DNA from: Gammaproteobacteria bacterium | GTDB lineage: Bacteria > Pseudomonadota > Gammaproteobacteria > Burkholderiales > Thiobacillaceae | NCBI GenBank assembly: GCA_018820765.1 | Contig: JAHJNN010000008.1 | Location: 1-64,000, forward strand | Direction: 5' to 3' | Length of the DNA stretch: 64,000 nt | Part shown: positions 55,616-64,000 of the stretch, in pieces | Layout of the letters: every line of letters starts with the position of its first letter | Numbering within the stretch: position 1 is the stretch's first letter | The notes under the pieces: model-generated | Seen by the model: only the letters and a program-made list of their open reading frames with translations | Database searches by the model: none | Told to the model about the DNA's origin: nothing | Translations under genes and position numbers: made by a program

Positions 55616-55706
55616 GGGGTCAGGATTCAGGGATCAGGGTGTGACGGTCTTGCCGGCGCGAACCGTCAGCGAAACGGCTTTTCCCTGACCCCTGAATCCT
55701 GACCCC
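55616..55706. repeat. Long inverted repeat between ffs and dnaX
   Basis: 24 bases at 55616-55639 (GGGGTCAGGATTCAGGGATC...) pair with 55683-55706 with one mismatch, and an inner TGACGGT/ACCGTCA stem lies at 55642-55668. The GGGTCAGGATTCAGGG words are internally repeated. Could terminate ffs transcripts or insulate dnaX. Confidence 0.75.
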
Positions 55707-55720
55707 TAGCCCCTCAAACC

Positions 55721-57421
55721 ATGACTGATCTTTTCGGCGACGCTGCATCCCCCGCACTTGCGCTGGCGCGCAAGTGGCGGCCGCGTGCGTTTGCCGACCT
55801 CAAGGGGCAGGAGCACGTGGTGCAGGCGTTGTCGAATGCGCTGACGCAGGGCCGGCTGCACCATGCCTATCTCCTGACCGGCACGCGCGGGGTGGGCAAG
55901 ACCACGCTGGCGCGGATTCTCGCCAAGTGCCTCAACTGCGAAACCGGCGTGACGGCCACCCCCTGCGGGACGTGCTCGGCCTGCACCCAGATCGACGCCG
56001 GCCGCTTCGTCGACCTGCTGGAACTCGACGCGGCGTCGAACACCGGCGTCGACAACATGCGCGAAGTGCTCGACAACGCGCAATACGCGCCGACGGTCGG
56101 GCGCTACAAGGTCTACATCATCGACGAAGTGCACATGCTGTCGAAGCCGGCGTTCAACTCCATGTTGAAGACGCTGGAAGAACCGCCCGCGCATGTGAAG
56201 TTCATCCTCGCCACCACCGACCCGCAGAAGATTCCGGTGACGGTGCTCTCGCGCTGCCTGCAGTTCAACCTGAAGCCGATGCCGCCCGCGCTGGTGGCGC
56301 AGCACTTGGGCGAGGTGCTGGCGCAGGAGAACGTCGACGCCGAACCCGCCGCGCTGAACCTGTTGGCGCGCGCCGCCGCCGGCAGCATGCGCGATGCGCT
56401 GTCACTCACCGACCAGGCCATCGCCTATGGCAGCGGGCGCATCGAAGCGGCCGGCGTCGAGGCCATGCTCGGCACGGTGCGGCGCGACTACCTGTTCGAC
56501 CTGCTCGATGCGCTGGCGGCGCAGGACGGCGATGCGCTGCTGGCGCAGGCGCGCCAGCTTGCCGAGCGCGGCATCGCCTTCGACGCCGCGCTGCAGGACC
56601 TGGGCAACCTGCTCACCCAGTTGGCCCTGCTGCTGCATGCGCCCAATGCAATCGAAATCGGCATGGATGCCGAGCGCATGCAGGCCACCGCCGCGCAGCT
56701 CGACGTCGAAACCGTGCAGCTGTATTACCAGATTGCGTTGAACGGCCGTCGCGACCTGCCGTATGCGCCGGACGAGTTTTCCGGCTTCTGCATGACGCTG
56801 CTGCGCATGCTGGCGTTCGCCCCCGGTTCGGCCGAAACGGATCGCCCCGCACCGGTGCGTGCAGTGCCCGTCGCACGCAACGAGCCAGCGCCGCGTGCTG
56901 CTGCACCGGTAACGGCACCCAGCGCGCTGCCTGCAGCCGCCCCCGCCGCGGTGCCGCGTGCAGAGGCCGCGCCGGTCGCTGTCCCTGTCCCTGCCGCGGC
57001 TCCGCTGCATGCCCGCGAGCCTTCGCCGCGTGCGGCCTGGGACTGGCTCGCCGTCGTCGCCGAATTGCGTCTCGGCGGCATGGCCAAAATGCTTGCCGAC
57101 CACTGCGAGCTGGTATCGCAGGCCGGCGATGCGGTGACCTTGCGAGTGGGCGAAGCGCATAAGCATCTGCTTGATCGCGCCTATCAGGACAAACTGGTGT
57201 CGACGCTGCGCGACAAGTACGGCGCGACGCTCGAGGTGACGTTCGAGATCGGCGCCGCCGCCGAGCAGACGCCGCAGCAGGTGCGCACGCGCATCAAGGA
57301 TGCGCGCCAGGCCGAGGCCGTGGCCGCCATCGAATCGGATCCCTTCGTGCGCGAGCTGGTCGACCAGTTTGGCGGTCAGATCGACGCCTCAACCATACAA
57401 CCTTTAGGAGAACACCCATGA
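55721..57421 (+). CDS. dnaX: DNA polymerase III subunits gamma/tau
   Basis: 566 residues of clamp-loader ATPase. Walker [14 protein letters not shown], zinc module [19 protein letters not shown], Walker [10 protein letters not shown], and sensor 1 [19 protein letters not shown]. The Ala/Pro-rich linker (about 375-425) separates a C-terminal tau-like domain binding the polymerase. No A-rich slippery site was seen for a gamma-form frameshift. The stop overlaps the ybaB ATG (ATGATGA). Confidence 0.95.
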   Translation: MTDLFGDAASPALALARKWRPRAFADLKGQEHVVQALSNALTQGRLHHAYLLTGTRGVGKTTLARILAKCLNCETGVTATPCGTCSACTQIDAGRFVDLLELDAASNTGVDNMREVLDNAQYAPTVGRYKVYIIDEVHMLSKPAFNSMLKTLEEPPAHVKFILATTDPQKIPVTVLSRCLQFNLKPMPPALVAQHLGEVLAQENVDAEPAALNLLARAAAGSMRDALSLTDQAIAYGSGRIEAAGVEAMLGTVRRDYLFDLLDALAAQDGDALLAQARQLAERGIAFDAALQDLGNLLTQLALLLHAPNAIEIGMDAERMQATAAQLDVETVQLYYQIALNGRRDLPYAPDEFSGFCMTLLRMLAFAPGSAETDRPAPVRAVPVARNEPAPRAAAPVTAPSALPAAAPAAVPRAEAAPVAVPVPAAAPLHAREPSPRAAWDWLAVVAELRLGGMAKMLADHCELVSQAGDAVTLRVGEAHKHLLDRAYQDKLVSTLRDKYGATLEVTFEIGAAAEQTPQQVRTRIKDARQAEAVAAIESDPFVRELVDQFGGQIDASTIQPLGEHP

Positions 57422-57744
57422 TGAAGGGCGGCATCGGCAACATGATGAAGCAGGTCCAGCAGATGCAGGAGAACATGGCCAAGATGCAGGCCAAGCTGGC
57501 CGAAATCGAAATCGAGGGCGCCAGCGGCGCCGGCATGGTCAAGGTGACGATGACCTGCAAATACGACGTGCGCCGCGTTGCCATCGATCCCAGCCTGATG
57601 ACGGACGACCGCGAAATGCTGGAAGACCTGGTGGCGGCGGCGATGAACGATGCCGTGCGCAAGGTCGAATCCACGGTGCAGGAAAAGATGGCGGGCGTGA
57701 CCGCCGGCCTGCCGATTCCGCCGGGTATGAAGCTGCCGTTCTGA
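57418..57744 (+). CDS. ybaB: YbaB/EbfC nucleoid-associated protein
   Basis: 108 residues with an N-terminal coiled coil ([20 protein letters not shown]) and [20 protein letters not shown]. It binds DNA as a dimer. Standard dnaX-ybaB-recR order; AGGAG upstream; recR begins 4 bp after its stop. Confidence 0.95.
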   Translation: MMKGGIGNMMKQVQQMQENMAKMQAKLAEIEIEGASGAGMVKVTMTCKYDVRRVAIDPSLMTDDREMLEDLVAAAMNDAVRKVESTVQEKMAGVTAGLPIPPGMKLPF

Positions 57745-57748
57745 GACC

Positions 57749-58342
57749 GTGCAACCCGCCGCGCTTGAAAACCTGATCAGCGCCCTGCGCGTGTTGCCCG
57801 GCGTCGGCCCCAAGTCGGCTGCGCGCATGGCCTACCATCTGTTGCAGCGCGACCGCCGCGGCGCCGAGGCGCTGGCCGGGGCGCTCAGCCACGCGCTGAC
57901 GCATCTACATCACTGCCGCCTGTGCAACAATTTTTCCGAGGCGGAAGTGTGCGAAGTCTGCGCCAGCCCCAAACGCGACAAGCGCAAGCTGGCGGTGGTC
58001 GAAATGCCGGCCGACTTCAACATGATGGAGGCCACGCAAAGCTTCGACGGCCTGTATTTCGTGCTGATGGGGCGCCTGAGTCCACTCGACGGCATCGGTC
58101 CGCGCGAGATCCATCTCGACCGCCTGATCAGCCGCGCGCTCGATGGCGTGGTCGAGGAAGTGATCCTGGCGACCAACTTCACCCCCGAGGGCGAGGCCAC
58201 TGCGCACACCATCGGCGAACTGCTGAAGGCGCGCGGCTTGAACGTAAGCCGGCTGGCGCGCGGGGTGCCGGTGGGCGGCGAACTGGAATATGTCGACAGC
58301 GGCACGCTGGCTCAAGCCGTGCGTGATCGGCGTGCTGTATAA
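57749..58342 (+). CDS. recR: Recombination mediator RecR
   Basis: 197 residues: helix-hairpin-helix [17 protein letters not shown], zinc finger [16 protein letters not shown], then a Toprim domain ([27 protein letters not shown]). Helps load RecA at gaps with RecFO. The start is GTG at 57749, consistent with the N-terminus of homologs. Confidence 0.95.
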   Translation: MQPAALENLISALRVLPGVGPKSAARMAYHLLQRDRRGAEALAGALSHALTHLHHCRLCNNFSEAEVCEVCASPKRDKRKLAVVEMPADFNMMEATQSFDGLYFVLMGRLSPLDGIGPREIHLDRLISRALDGVVEEVILATNFTPEGEATAHTIGELLKARGLNVSRLARGVPVGGELEYVDSGTLAQAVRDRRAV

Positions 58343-59740
<1,398 letters not shown>

Positions 59741-59765
59741 GCCGGCACCTTGAACCTGAGCGCGC

Positions 59766-60608
59766 ATGTCTGACCACGCACTCGACGTCGGCCTTGCCGA
59801 CTTTGCGCAGCACGTCCTCGAAGAATCGAAGCAGCGCCCGGTCGTGGTCGACTTCTGGGCGCCTTGGTGCGGGCCGTGCAAATCGCTCAAGCCCATCCTG
59901 GAGAAGCTCGCCGCCGAATACGGCGGCAAATTCCTGCTCGCCAAAATCAATTCCGACGACAACCAGGAGCTTGCCGCGCGCTACGGCGTGCGCGGCATTC
60001 CCAGCGTCAAGGCCTTCGTCGACGGCGCGCCGGTCGATGAGTTTTCCGGCGCGCTGCCGGAAGGCGAGGTGCGCGCCTTTCTCGATCGCCTGGTTCCGGG
60101 GCCGGCCGACGAACTGCGTGCGCAGGCTGTCGAACTGCGTGCCGCTGGCGACATGCCTGCCGCGCTGCAGAAGTTGGTCGATGCTTCCAGAGTCGACCCC
60201 AACCATCTCGGCGTGCGGCTCGATGCGGCAGAAATCATGCTCGACTTGGGCGAAGCCGACGAAGCCCGCCGCCTGATCGGCAGCGTATCGGACGATGCCG
60301 ACCCGCGCGTCCCGCAACTGAAGGCGCGGCTGCAGTTCATGGGTGCAGCCGGCGAGGATGTGGCGGCACTGACCGCGCAGGTGGGGGCGAACGAAAACGA
60401 TCTGGCGGCGCGGCTGAAACTCGCCAACCTGCTGGTCGGCGCCGGGCAATATGAAGCGGGCATGGACCAGCTGCTCGAAATCGTCCGCCGCGACCGCGGC
60501 TTCGAAGACGACATCGGCCGCAAGACTCTGCTCTCGGTATTCGATCTGCTGGGCGGCGGCGAACTGGTGAGCCGCTACCGGCGCCGGCTTTCCAGCCTGC
60601 TGTACTGA
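59766..60608 (+). CDS. Thioredoxin-TPR chaperone of the CnoX/YbbN type
   Basis: 280 residues. The N-terminal thioredoxin fold has an intact WCGPC (Cys35, Cys38) and RGIPSVKAFVDG; the C-terminal half is helical TPR-like (LRAAGDMPAALQKLVDASRVD, LKLANLLVGAGQYEAGMDQLLEI). E. coli CnoX has SxxC and acts as a holdase that hands clients to GroEL/DnaK; intact CxxC here suggests retained redox activity. It lies 25 bp after purB. Confidence 0.9.
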   Translation: MSDHALDVGLADFAQHVLEESKQRPVVVDFWAPWCGPCKSLKPILEKLAAEYGGKFLLAKINSDDNQELAARYGVRGIPSVKAFVDGAPVDEFSGALPEGEVRAFLDRLVPGPADELRAQAVELRAAGDMPAALQKLVDASRVDPNHLGVRLDAAEIMLDLGEADEARRLIGSVSDDADPRVPQLKARLQFMGAAGEDVAALTAQVGANENDLAARLKLANLLVGAGQYEAGMDQLLEIVRRDRGFEDDIGRKTLLSVFDLLGGGELVSRYRRRLSSLLY

Positions 60609-60850
60609 ACCTGAAAACTGTAGTTGGACGCGCTCGATGGTGCGTCTGGGCACGTGGCTGCCGCGAAGCGCGGAGGCGGCAGGCCGGGGCCTGCAACGAC
60701 GAGCGACAAAGGCAGACGCGCGACCAGGCGTGCCAGCGGGTGCGTAGCGGTCTCACTCCGACGATGGTCACGATCGGAGGCGAGAAATTCAATTCATGCG
60801 GTATTCCATGAGCTTATAAGCGGTCAACTGCGGTTTCCAGGTTCAAGTGC
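60609..60850. repeat. Structured repeat related to the 42.4-kb element
   Basis: Within this 242-bp gap, 60642-60719 is closed by GCGTCTG/CAGACGC and contains CCGCGAAGCG (60661), the hairpin GCAGGCC-GG-GGCCTGC (60679-60694) and GCGACAAAGG (60703). The same two 10-base words at nearly the same spacing (42 versus 45) occur around a different hairpin at 42472-42526. No gene recognised. Confidence 0.65.
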
Positions 60851-61411
60851 TCAGTCGATGGTCTGGTAGCGCACTTCGACGATGTCCACTTCGCGCCGCC
60901 CGTCCGGGGTCTGCACACTGACGGTGTCGCCTTCGCGTGCCTTCATCAGCGCGCGCGCCATCGGCGATATCCAGGCGATGCGGCCGCGTCCGGCATCCGC
61001 CTCGTCGATGCCGACGATGGCGTAGGTGGACGCCTTGCCGCTTTCATCCGCGATGGTGACGGTGGCGCCGAAGAACACCTGGTCGGTATCCTCGCGCGTG
61101 GCGGGGTCGACGACTTCAGCGTATTCCAGCCGCTTGGACAGAAAACGGATGCGGCGATCGACTTCGCGCAGGCGCTTCTTGCCGTAGATGTAGTCGCCGT
61201 TTTCCGAGCGGTCGCCGTTGCTCGCCGCCCAGGAGATGGTTTCCACCAGCCTGGGCCGCTCGACTTTCCACAGCTGGTTGAATTCGGCATCCAGCTGCGC
61301 GTAGCCGGCGGGCGTCATGTAATTCTTCGACCCGGCGGGCAGGGCGGGCGCCGCGACGTCGTCCTCGTCGGCGTCCGGGGCGTCGGTTTCCTTAACGAAG
61401 GCTTTGTTCAT
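60851..61411 (-). CDS. greB: Transcription elongation factor GreB
   Basis: 186 residues. An N-terminal coiled coil (about 30-105) whose tip NGDRSENGDYIYGKKRLREVD carries the acidic residues that activate RNA cleavage in backtracked polymerase, then an FKBP-like domain (VTIADESGKASTYAIVG, ISPMARALMKAREGD). The first 30 residues are an acidic extension. It is the last gene of the minus-strand operon and overlaps DUF2905 by 4 bp. Confidence 0.93.
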   Translation of the reverse strand: MNKAFVKETDAPDADEDDVAAPALPAGSKNYMTPAGYAQLDAEFNQLWKVERPRLVETISWAASNGDRSENGDYIYGKKRLREVDRRIRFLSKRLEYAEVVDPATREDTDQVFFGATVTIADESGKASTYAIVGIDEADAGRGRIAWISPMARALMKAREGDTVSVQTPDGRREVDIVEVRYQTID

Positions 61412-61608
61412 CGGCCAAATAAATACGCAAGCAGGGTGAGCACCAGCGACATGAGAATGACGCTGGTGAAGGGAAAGTAGAAGGTGCCGCGCGCGCGTTT
61501 AATTCGCAGGTCGCCCGGCAACCGTCCCAAGCCCAGGCGGTTGAGCCAGGGGGTGAGCAGGCCCAGCACCAGCAAGGCTGCAATCAGCGTGAGCAACCAC
61601 TTCAACAT
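61408..61608 (-). CDS. DUF2905 two-helix membrane protein
   Basis: 66 residues, helices at about 3-22 and 48-64, joined by GLGRLPGDLRIKRARGTFYF, the DUF2905 signature. Function unknown. Start lies 3 bp after the lipoprotein stop. Confidence 0.88.
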   Translation of the reverse strand: MLKWLLTLIAALLVLGLLTPWLNRLGLGRLPGDLRIKRARGTFYFPFTSVILMSLVLTLLAYLFGR

Positions 61609-61611
61609 AGC

Positions 61612-61815
61612 CTATTGCTGCGCCGCCTCATCCATTTGCCGGCGTTGCGCCTCGGCCGTCTCCTGCATCTGTTTCTCCACGGCGCGGGCCTTTTCCATCG
61701 CCTGGATCTGCGTTTCGAATACGGGGTTGGGCTCGCGTTCGGTTTCGGGTTGCGGCGGCGGCGTGGGGTCGCAGGCGGTCAAAATCAAGGCCAACGGAAT
61801 CAAGGTCCATTTCAT
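61612..61815 (-). CDS. Small lipoprotein
   Basis: 67 residues: signal LIPLALILTAC with lipobox LTAC (Cys15), Pro-rich linker DPTPPPQPETEREPNP, then a short coiled coil of Gln/Glu/Lys (QAMEKARAVEKQMQETAEAQ). No family recognised. Overlaps the PNPOx-like gene by 4 bp. Confidence 0.8.
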   Translation of the reverse strand: MKWTLIPLALILTACDPTPPPQPETEREPNPVFETQIQAMEKARAVEKQMQETAEAQRRQMDEAAQQ

Positions 61816-62363
61816 GGTGCGTCCTCCAGTAAACCCGTGGGCAGGCCGTCGATGCTGGCCTGGTTTTTCTCGCGCCAGTACTCCAGCAACCCCACCGGGC
61901 CTTTCTTTTCGGCCCAGCGCGCCAGGGTATCGCGTTCACCCTGGTAGGCATACATCGGCACGGCATAGCCGCACGAGGTCTGCACCGATTCGATGTCGAG
62001 CACGATGATCTGGCGTTCGCCCGGCGGGGCGGGAAAGTGGCGGCGCAGTTCGCCCCATGCGGCGTCCTGCCGGCGTACGGCGTGGCCGCGCCCATACAGG
62101 CGCAGGATCAGCGGGGCGGCGTCGAAGCTGCACCACATCAGCGTCATGCGGCCGTCGTGCTTCAGGTGGGCGGCGGTCTCGTTGCCGCTGCCGGTGAGAT
62201 CGAGGTAGGCGACGCGGCGGTCGGACAGCACGCGCAGGCTGTCCATGCCCTTGGGCGACAGGTTGAGGCGGCTGTCGGCGGTGCCGCTCGCGGTGAAAAA
62301 CAGCTTTTGCGCAGCGATGAAGGCGCGATGTCTGGCCTCGAGCGCAGGGTAGAAGCGCGCCAT
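61812..62363 (-). CDS. PNPOx-like FMN-binding split-barrel protein
   Basis: 183 residues of the pyridoxamine 5'-phosphate oxidase-like superfamily: FYPALEARHRAFIAAQKLFF, then RVAYLDLTGSGNETAAHL and GRMTLMWCSFDAAPLILRLYG, with QTSCGYAVPMY near the C-terminus. Members bind flavin or F420; this branch has no assigned reaction. It overlaps both neighbours, so is translationally coupled. Confidence 0.85.
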   Translation of the reverse strand: MARFYPALEARHRAFIAAQKLFFTASGTADSRLNLSPKGMDSLRVLSDRRVAYLDLTGSGNETAAHLKHDGRMTLMWCSFDAAPLILRLYGRGHAVRRQDAAWGELRRHFPAPPGERQIIVLDIESVQTSCGYAVPMYAYQGERDTLARWAEKKGPVGLLEYWREKNQASIDGLPTGLLEDAP

Positions 62364-62959
62364 CAGTTGACCTGCTTCTTGAGGAACTCGGTGAGGATGC
62401 GCAGGCGCATCACGCTGTCGTTCATTTCCAGCAGGCTTTGCTTGATGCCGAGCTTGAGCGGCAGCACTTCGGACAGCCGGTAGCCGACCCACACGGCGTC
62501 GTCGAAAGCGTGCGGCGCGGGGAAATGCGCATCGCCGTATTCGTTGACGATGTGGCGCAGGATTTCGACGGCGAGTTCGAGATCGTCCGGCACGGTGGCG
62601 GCGATTTCGCTGCTGACCGCCTCCACGCTGCCGATGAGCAGGCCGCTGGGTTCGGTGCGGGTGTTGCGGATGACGAAGCGCTCCTGCGCCTGCGTGTCGA
62701 TGTGCAGGATGCCTGTTTCAGGCATGTCCCAGTCGGTCACGATGACGCGGGTGCCGACGGAATGGGGAACCGCAGGGGTGCCGGTCTCGGTGCCTTCGCG
62801 GATGGCGCAGATGCCGAACGGTGTGTCGTCGGCGATGGCCTGCTTGACCATGTCGAGATAACGCTGCTCGAAGATGCGCAGGGGCAGGCGTCCGCCCGGG
62901 AACACAACGGCGTTGAGGGGAAACAGCGGCAGGGTGGGGGAAGAGAATACGGCACTCAC
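62363..62959 (-). CDS. Stand-alone Lon N-terminal (substrate-binding) domain protein
   Basis: 198 residues: [20 protein letters not shown] then [25 protein letters not shown] and a helical C-terminus. This LON_substr_bdg fold occurs without the ATPase/protease domains, so it is not a protease. The GTG start at 62959 overlaps the ubiX stop (GTGA). Confidence 0.88.
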   Translation of the reverse strand: MSAVFSSPTLPLFPLNAVVFPGGRLPLRIFEQRYLDMVKQAIADDTPFGICAIREGTETGTPAVPHSVGTRVIVTDWDMPETGILHIDTQAQERFVIRNTRTEPSGLLIGSVEAVSSEIAATVPDDLELAVEILRHIVNEYGDAHFPAPHAFDDAVWVGYRLSEVLPLKLGIKQSLLEMNDSVMRLRILTEFLKKQVN

Positions 62960-63573
62960 GGCGCGTCTCCCCAGCGGGCCATCAACTGGTGCTGGATGCC
63001 CAGCTGGTCGAGGATGCGCGCGACGATGAAGTCGACGATGGCTTCGACCGATTGCGGCCGGTGATAAAACCCGGGATTGGCGGGCAGGATCACCGCATTC
63101 ATCCGCGACAGGGTCAGCATGTTTTCCAGGTGCAGGGTGGAAAACGGCGCTTCGCGCGGCACCAGGATCAGTTTCCGCTGCTCTTTCAGCATCACGTCGG
63201 CGGCGCGCTCGATCAGGTTGTCGGACATGCCGTGAGCGATGGCGGCGAGCGTGCCCATCGAACACGGGCACACCACCATCGCATCGGCCGGATTGGATCC
63301 GGAGGCGACCGGCGCATTCCAGTCGTCGCGGCCGAACACGCGCAGCTGGCCGTCGCGTGCGTTCAGGCTTTCGGACAACTGTTTTTCGAGATCGCCGGCG
63401 CGGGCGGGCAGCGCCACTCCGAGCTCCTGTTTGGCGACGATGTGGGCGGCCTGCGAGACCAGCAGGTACACGCGCACCTCGGCCGCCAGCAGACATTCGA
63501 GCAGGCGCAGGCCATAGGCCATGCCGGACGCGCCGGACAGCGCCAGGGTTACGGTATGGACGGGGGGATGCAT
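62956..63573 (-). CDS. ubiX: Flavin prenyltransferase UbiX
   Basis: 205 residues. Makes prenylated FMN, the cofactor of UbiD decarboxylase in ubiquinone synthesis. Signatures: [77 protein letters not shown]. The start at 63573 is preferred over a longer frame that runs through the upstream gene. Overlaps its upstream neighbour by 25 bp. Confidence 0.94.
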   Translation of the reverse strand: MHPPVHTVTLALSGASGMAYGLRLLECLLAAEVRVYLLVSQAAHIVAKQELGVALPARAGDLEKQLSESLNARDGQLRVFGRDDWNAPVASGSNPADAMVVCPCSMGTLAAIAHGMSDNLIERAADVMLKEQRKLILVPREAPFSTLHLENMLTLSRMNAVILPANPGFYHRPQSVEAIVDFIVARILDQLGIQHQLMARWGDAP

Positions 63574-64000
63574 GTCGCGGATTGTCGCCCGGATGGTGCG
63601 GGGCGGGCAAGCAAACGCGCCACGATGACACCGTTCACCGCGCCGAAAATCAGGGCGGCGGCGGCAAATATCGGCAGCAGCTTGAGCAAAGCCGCGCCCG
63701 GCAACAGCCACCACCCGGCCAGCGCGAGTTGTCCGCCGATGTGGCCGAAGGCCGCCAGCACCGACAGGCTGACCGGGCCGAAATGGCGTTGCGGCAGATG
63801 CTGTGCCAATGCCAGGACGGCCAGGCTGACGAGTGCGCCGGAAGCCGACAGCCAGAAGCCCGGCGCGAACAGGCTGCCCAGCAGCAGGCCGCCGGCGAGC
63901 ACGCGCAGGGACGACACCCAGGCTGCGGCGCGCCAGCCGTATTGCAGAAGCACCAGCAGGATGACGATGTTGGCCAGTCCCGGCTTGACCCCGGGAATGG
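63549..64000 (-). CDS. Gx transporter/heptaprenyl diphosphate synthase component I-like membrane protein (5' end off window)
   Basis: The visible 150 residues start inside the protein at [20 protein letters not shown] and continue through several hydrophobic segments to [16 protein letters not shown]. The PGVKxGLANI motif is that of the Gx transporter/HepS-I family of small integral membrane proteins. The N-terminus lies beyond base 64000. Confidence 0.65.
   Translation of the reverse strand, partial: IPGVKPGLANIVILLVLLQYGWRAAAWVSSLRVLAGGLLLGSLFAPGFWLSASGALVSLAVLALAQHLPQRHFGPVSLSVLAAFGHIGGQLALAGWWLLPGAALLKLLPIFAAAALIFGAVNGVIVARLLARPAPSGRQSATCIPPSIP

Noticed and set aside
56800-57000. Programmed frameshift in dnaX for a gamma form
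   Set aside because: No A-rich slippery heptamer with a following stem was seen in the linker region.

Overview
The window is about 64 kb of GC-rich chromosome (roughly two thirds G+C by eye) from a betaproteobacterium. Gene order and families fit the Nitrosomonadales/Thiobacillaceae-like part of the class: yicC-gmk-rpoZ-spoT-ridA, kinase/phosphatase-rph-rdgB-hemW, yhdP-nitrilase-tldD, and ffs-dnaX-ybaB-recR. The genus is an inference. Nearly everything is housekeeping. No prophage, complete insertion sequence, CRISPR array, tRNA or rRNA gene was recognised.

Layout. 1-4.5 kb (minus): yicC-gmk-rpoZ-spoT-ridA. 4.6-9.1 kb (plus): Ser/Thr kinase, PP2C phosphatase, rph-rdgB-hemW. 9.1-15.3 kb: a PilZ protein, an S4/pseudouridine-synthase-like protein lacking the expected catalytic Asp, a dienelactone hydrolase-folE pair, a TetR regulator with an overlapping promoter/operator, and small accessory enzymes. 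14.5-19.3 kb (minus): tatD, a Bax-inhibitor-1 family protein, nfeD-slipin and an OmpA-like lipoprotein. 19.4-28.9 kb (minus): a group-2 Mrp/Pha-type cation/proton antiporter operon (fused AB, then C, D, E, F, G), followed by phosphoketolase and acetate kinase. 29.2-35.1 kb: MscS channel, a tandem-thioredoxin exported protein, and a CaCA exchanger overlapping a P-type cation ATPase. 35.1-42.4 kb: MarR, glnE, acs, a small conserved protein, a tiny exported peptide, an FMN reductase and Hsp15. 42.4-49.0 kb: a large cloverleaf-like repeat, then yhdP-nitrilase-tldD. 49.0-50.3 kb: decayed accessory genes and repeats. 50.4-54.1 kb: a PilZ/DUF1631/GGDEF/EAL protein. 54.2-60.6 kb (plus): an aromatic-residue leader peptide and attenuator before DAHP synthase, SRP RNA, dnaX-ybaB-recR, purB and a CnoX-like thioredoxin. 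60.8-64 kb (minus): a tightly overlapping operon running from a Gx-type membrane protein (cut by the window edge) through ubiX, a Lon-N-domain protein, a PNPOx-like protein, a lipoprotein and DUF2905 to greB.

The genes cover (p)ppGpp control, nucleotide hygiene, monovalent and divalent cation homeostasis, overflow and scavenging of C2 units (phosphoketolase, acetate kinase, acetyl-CoA synthetase), envelope maintenance and c-di-GMP-type signalling.

The least expected signals are non-coding or structural. (1) A Phe/Tyr-rich 22-codon leader plus terminator in front of aroG. (2) A 267-bp element closed by 31-bp perfect inverted repeats, with a half-size relative at 60.64 kb. (3) A family of GC-rich palindromic elements sitting in frame inside hemW, nfeD, mnhD and mnhAB. 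(4) A 113-bp tandem duplication at the mnhD/mnhE junction that creates a translationally coupled 38-codon chimeric ORF. (5) A probably leaderless, self-repressed tetR.
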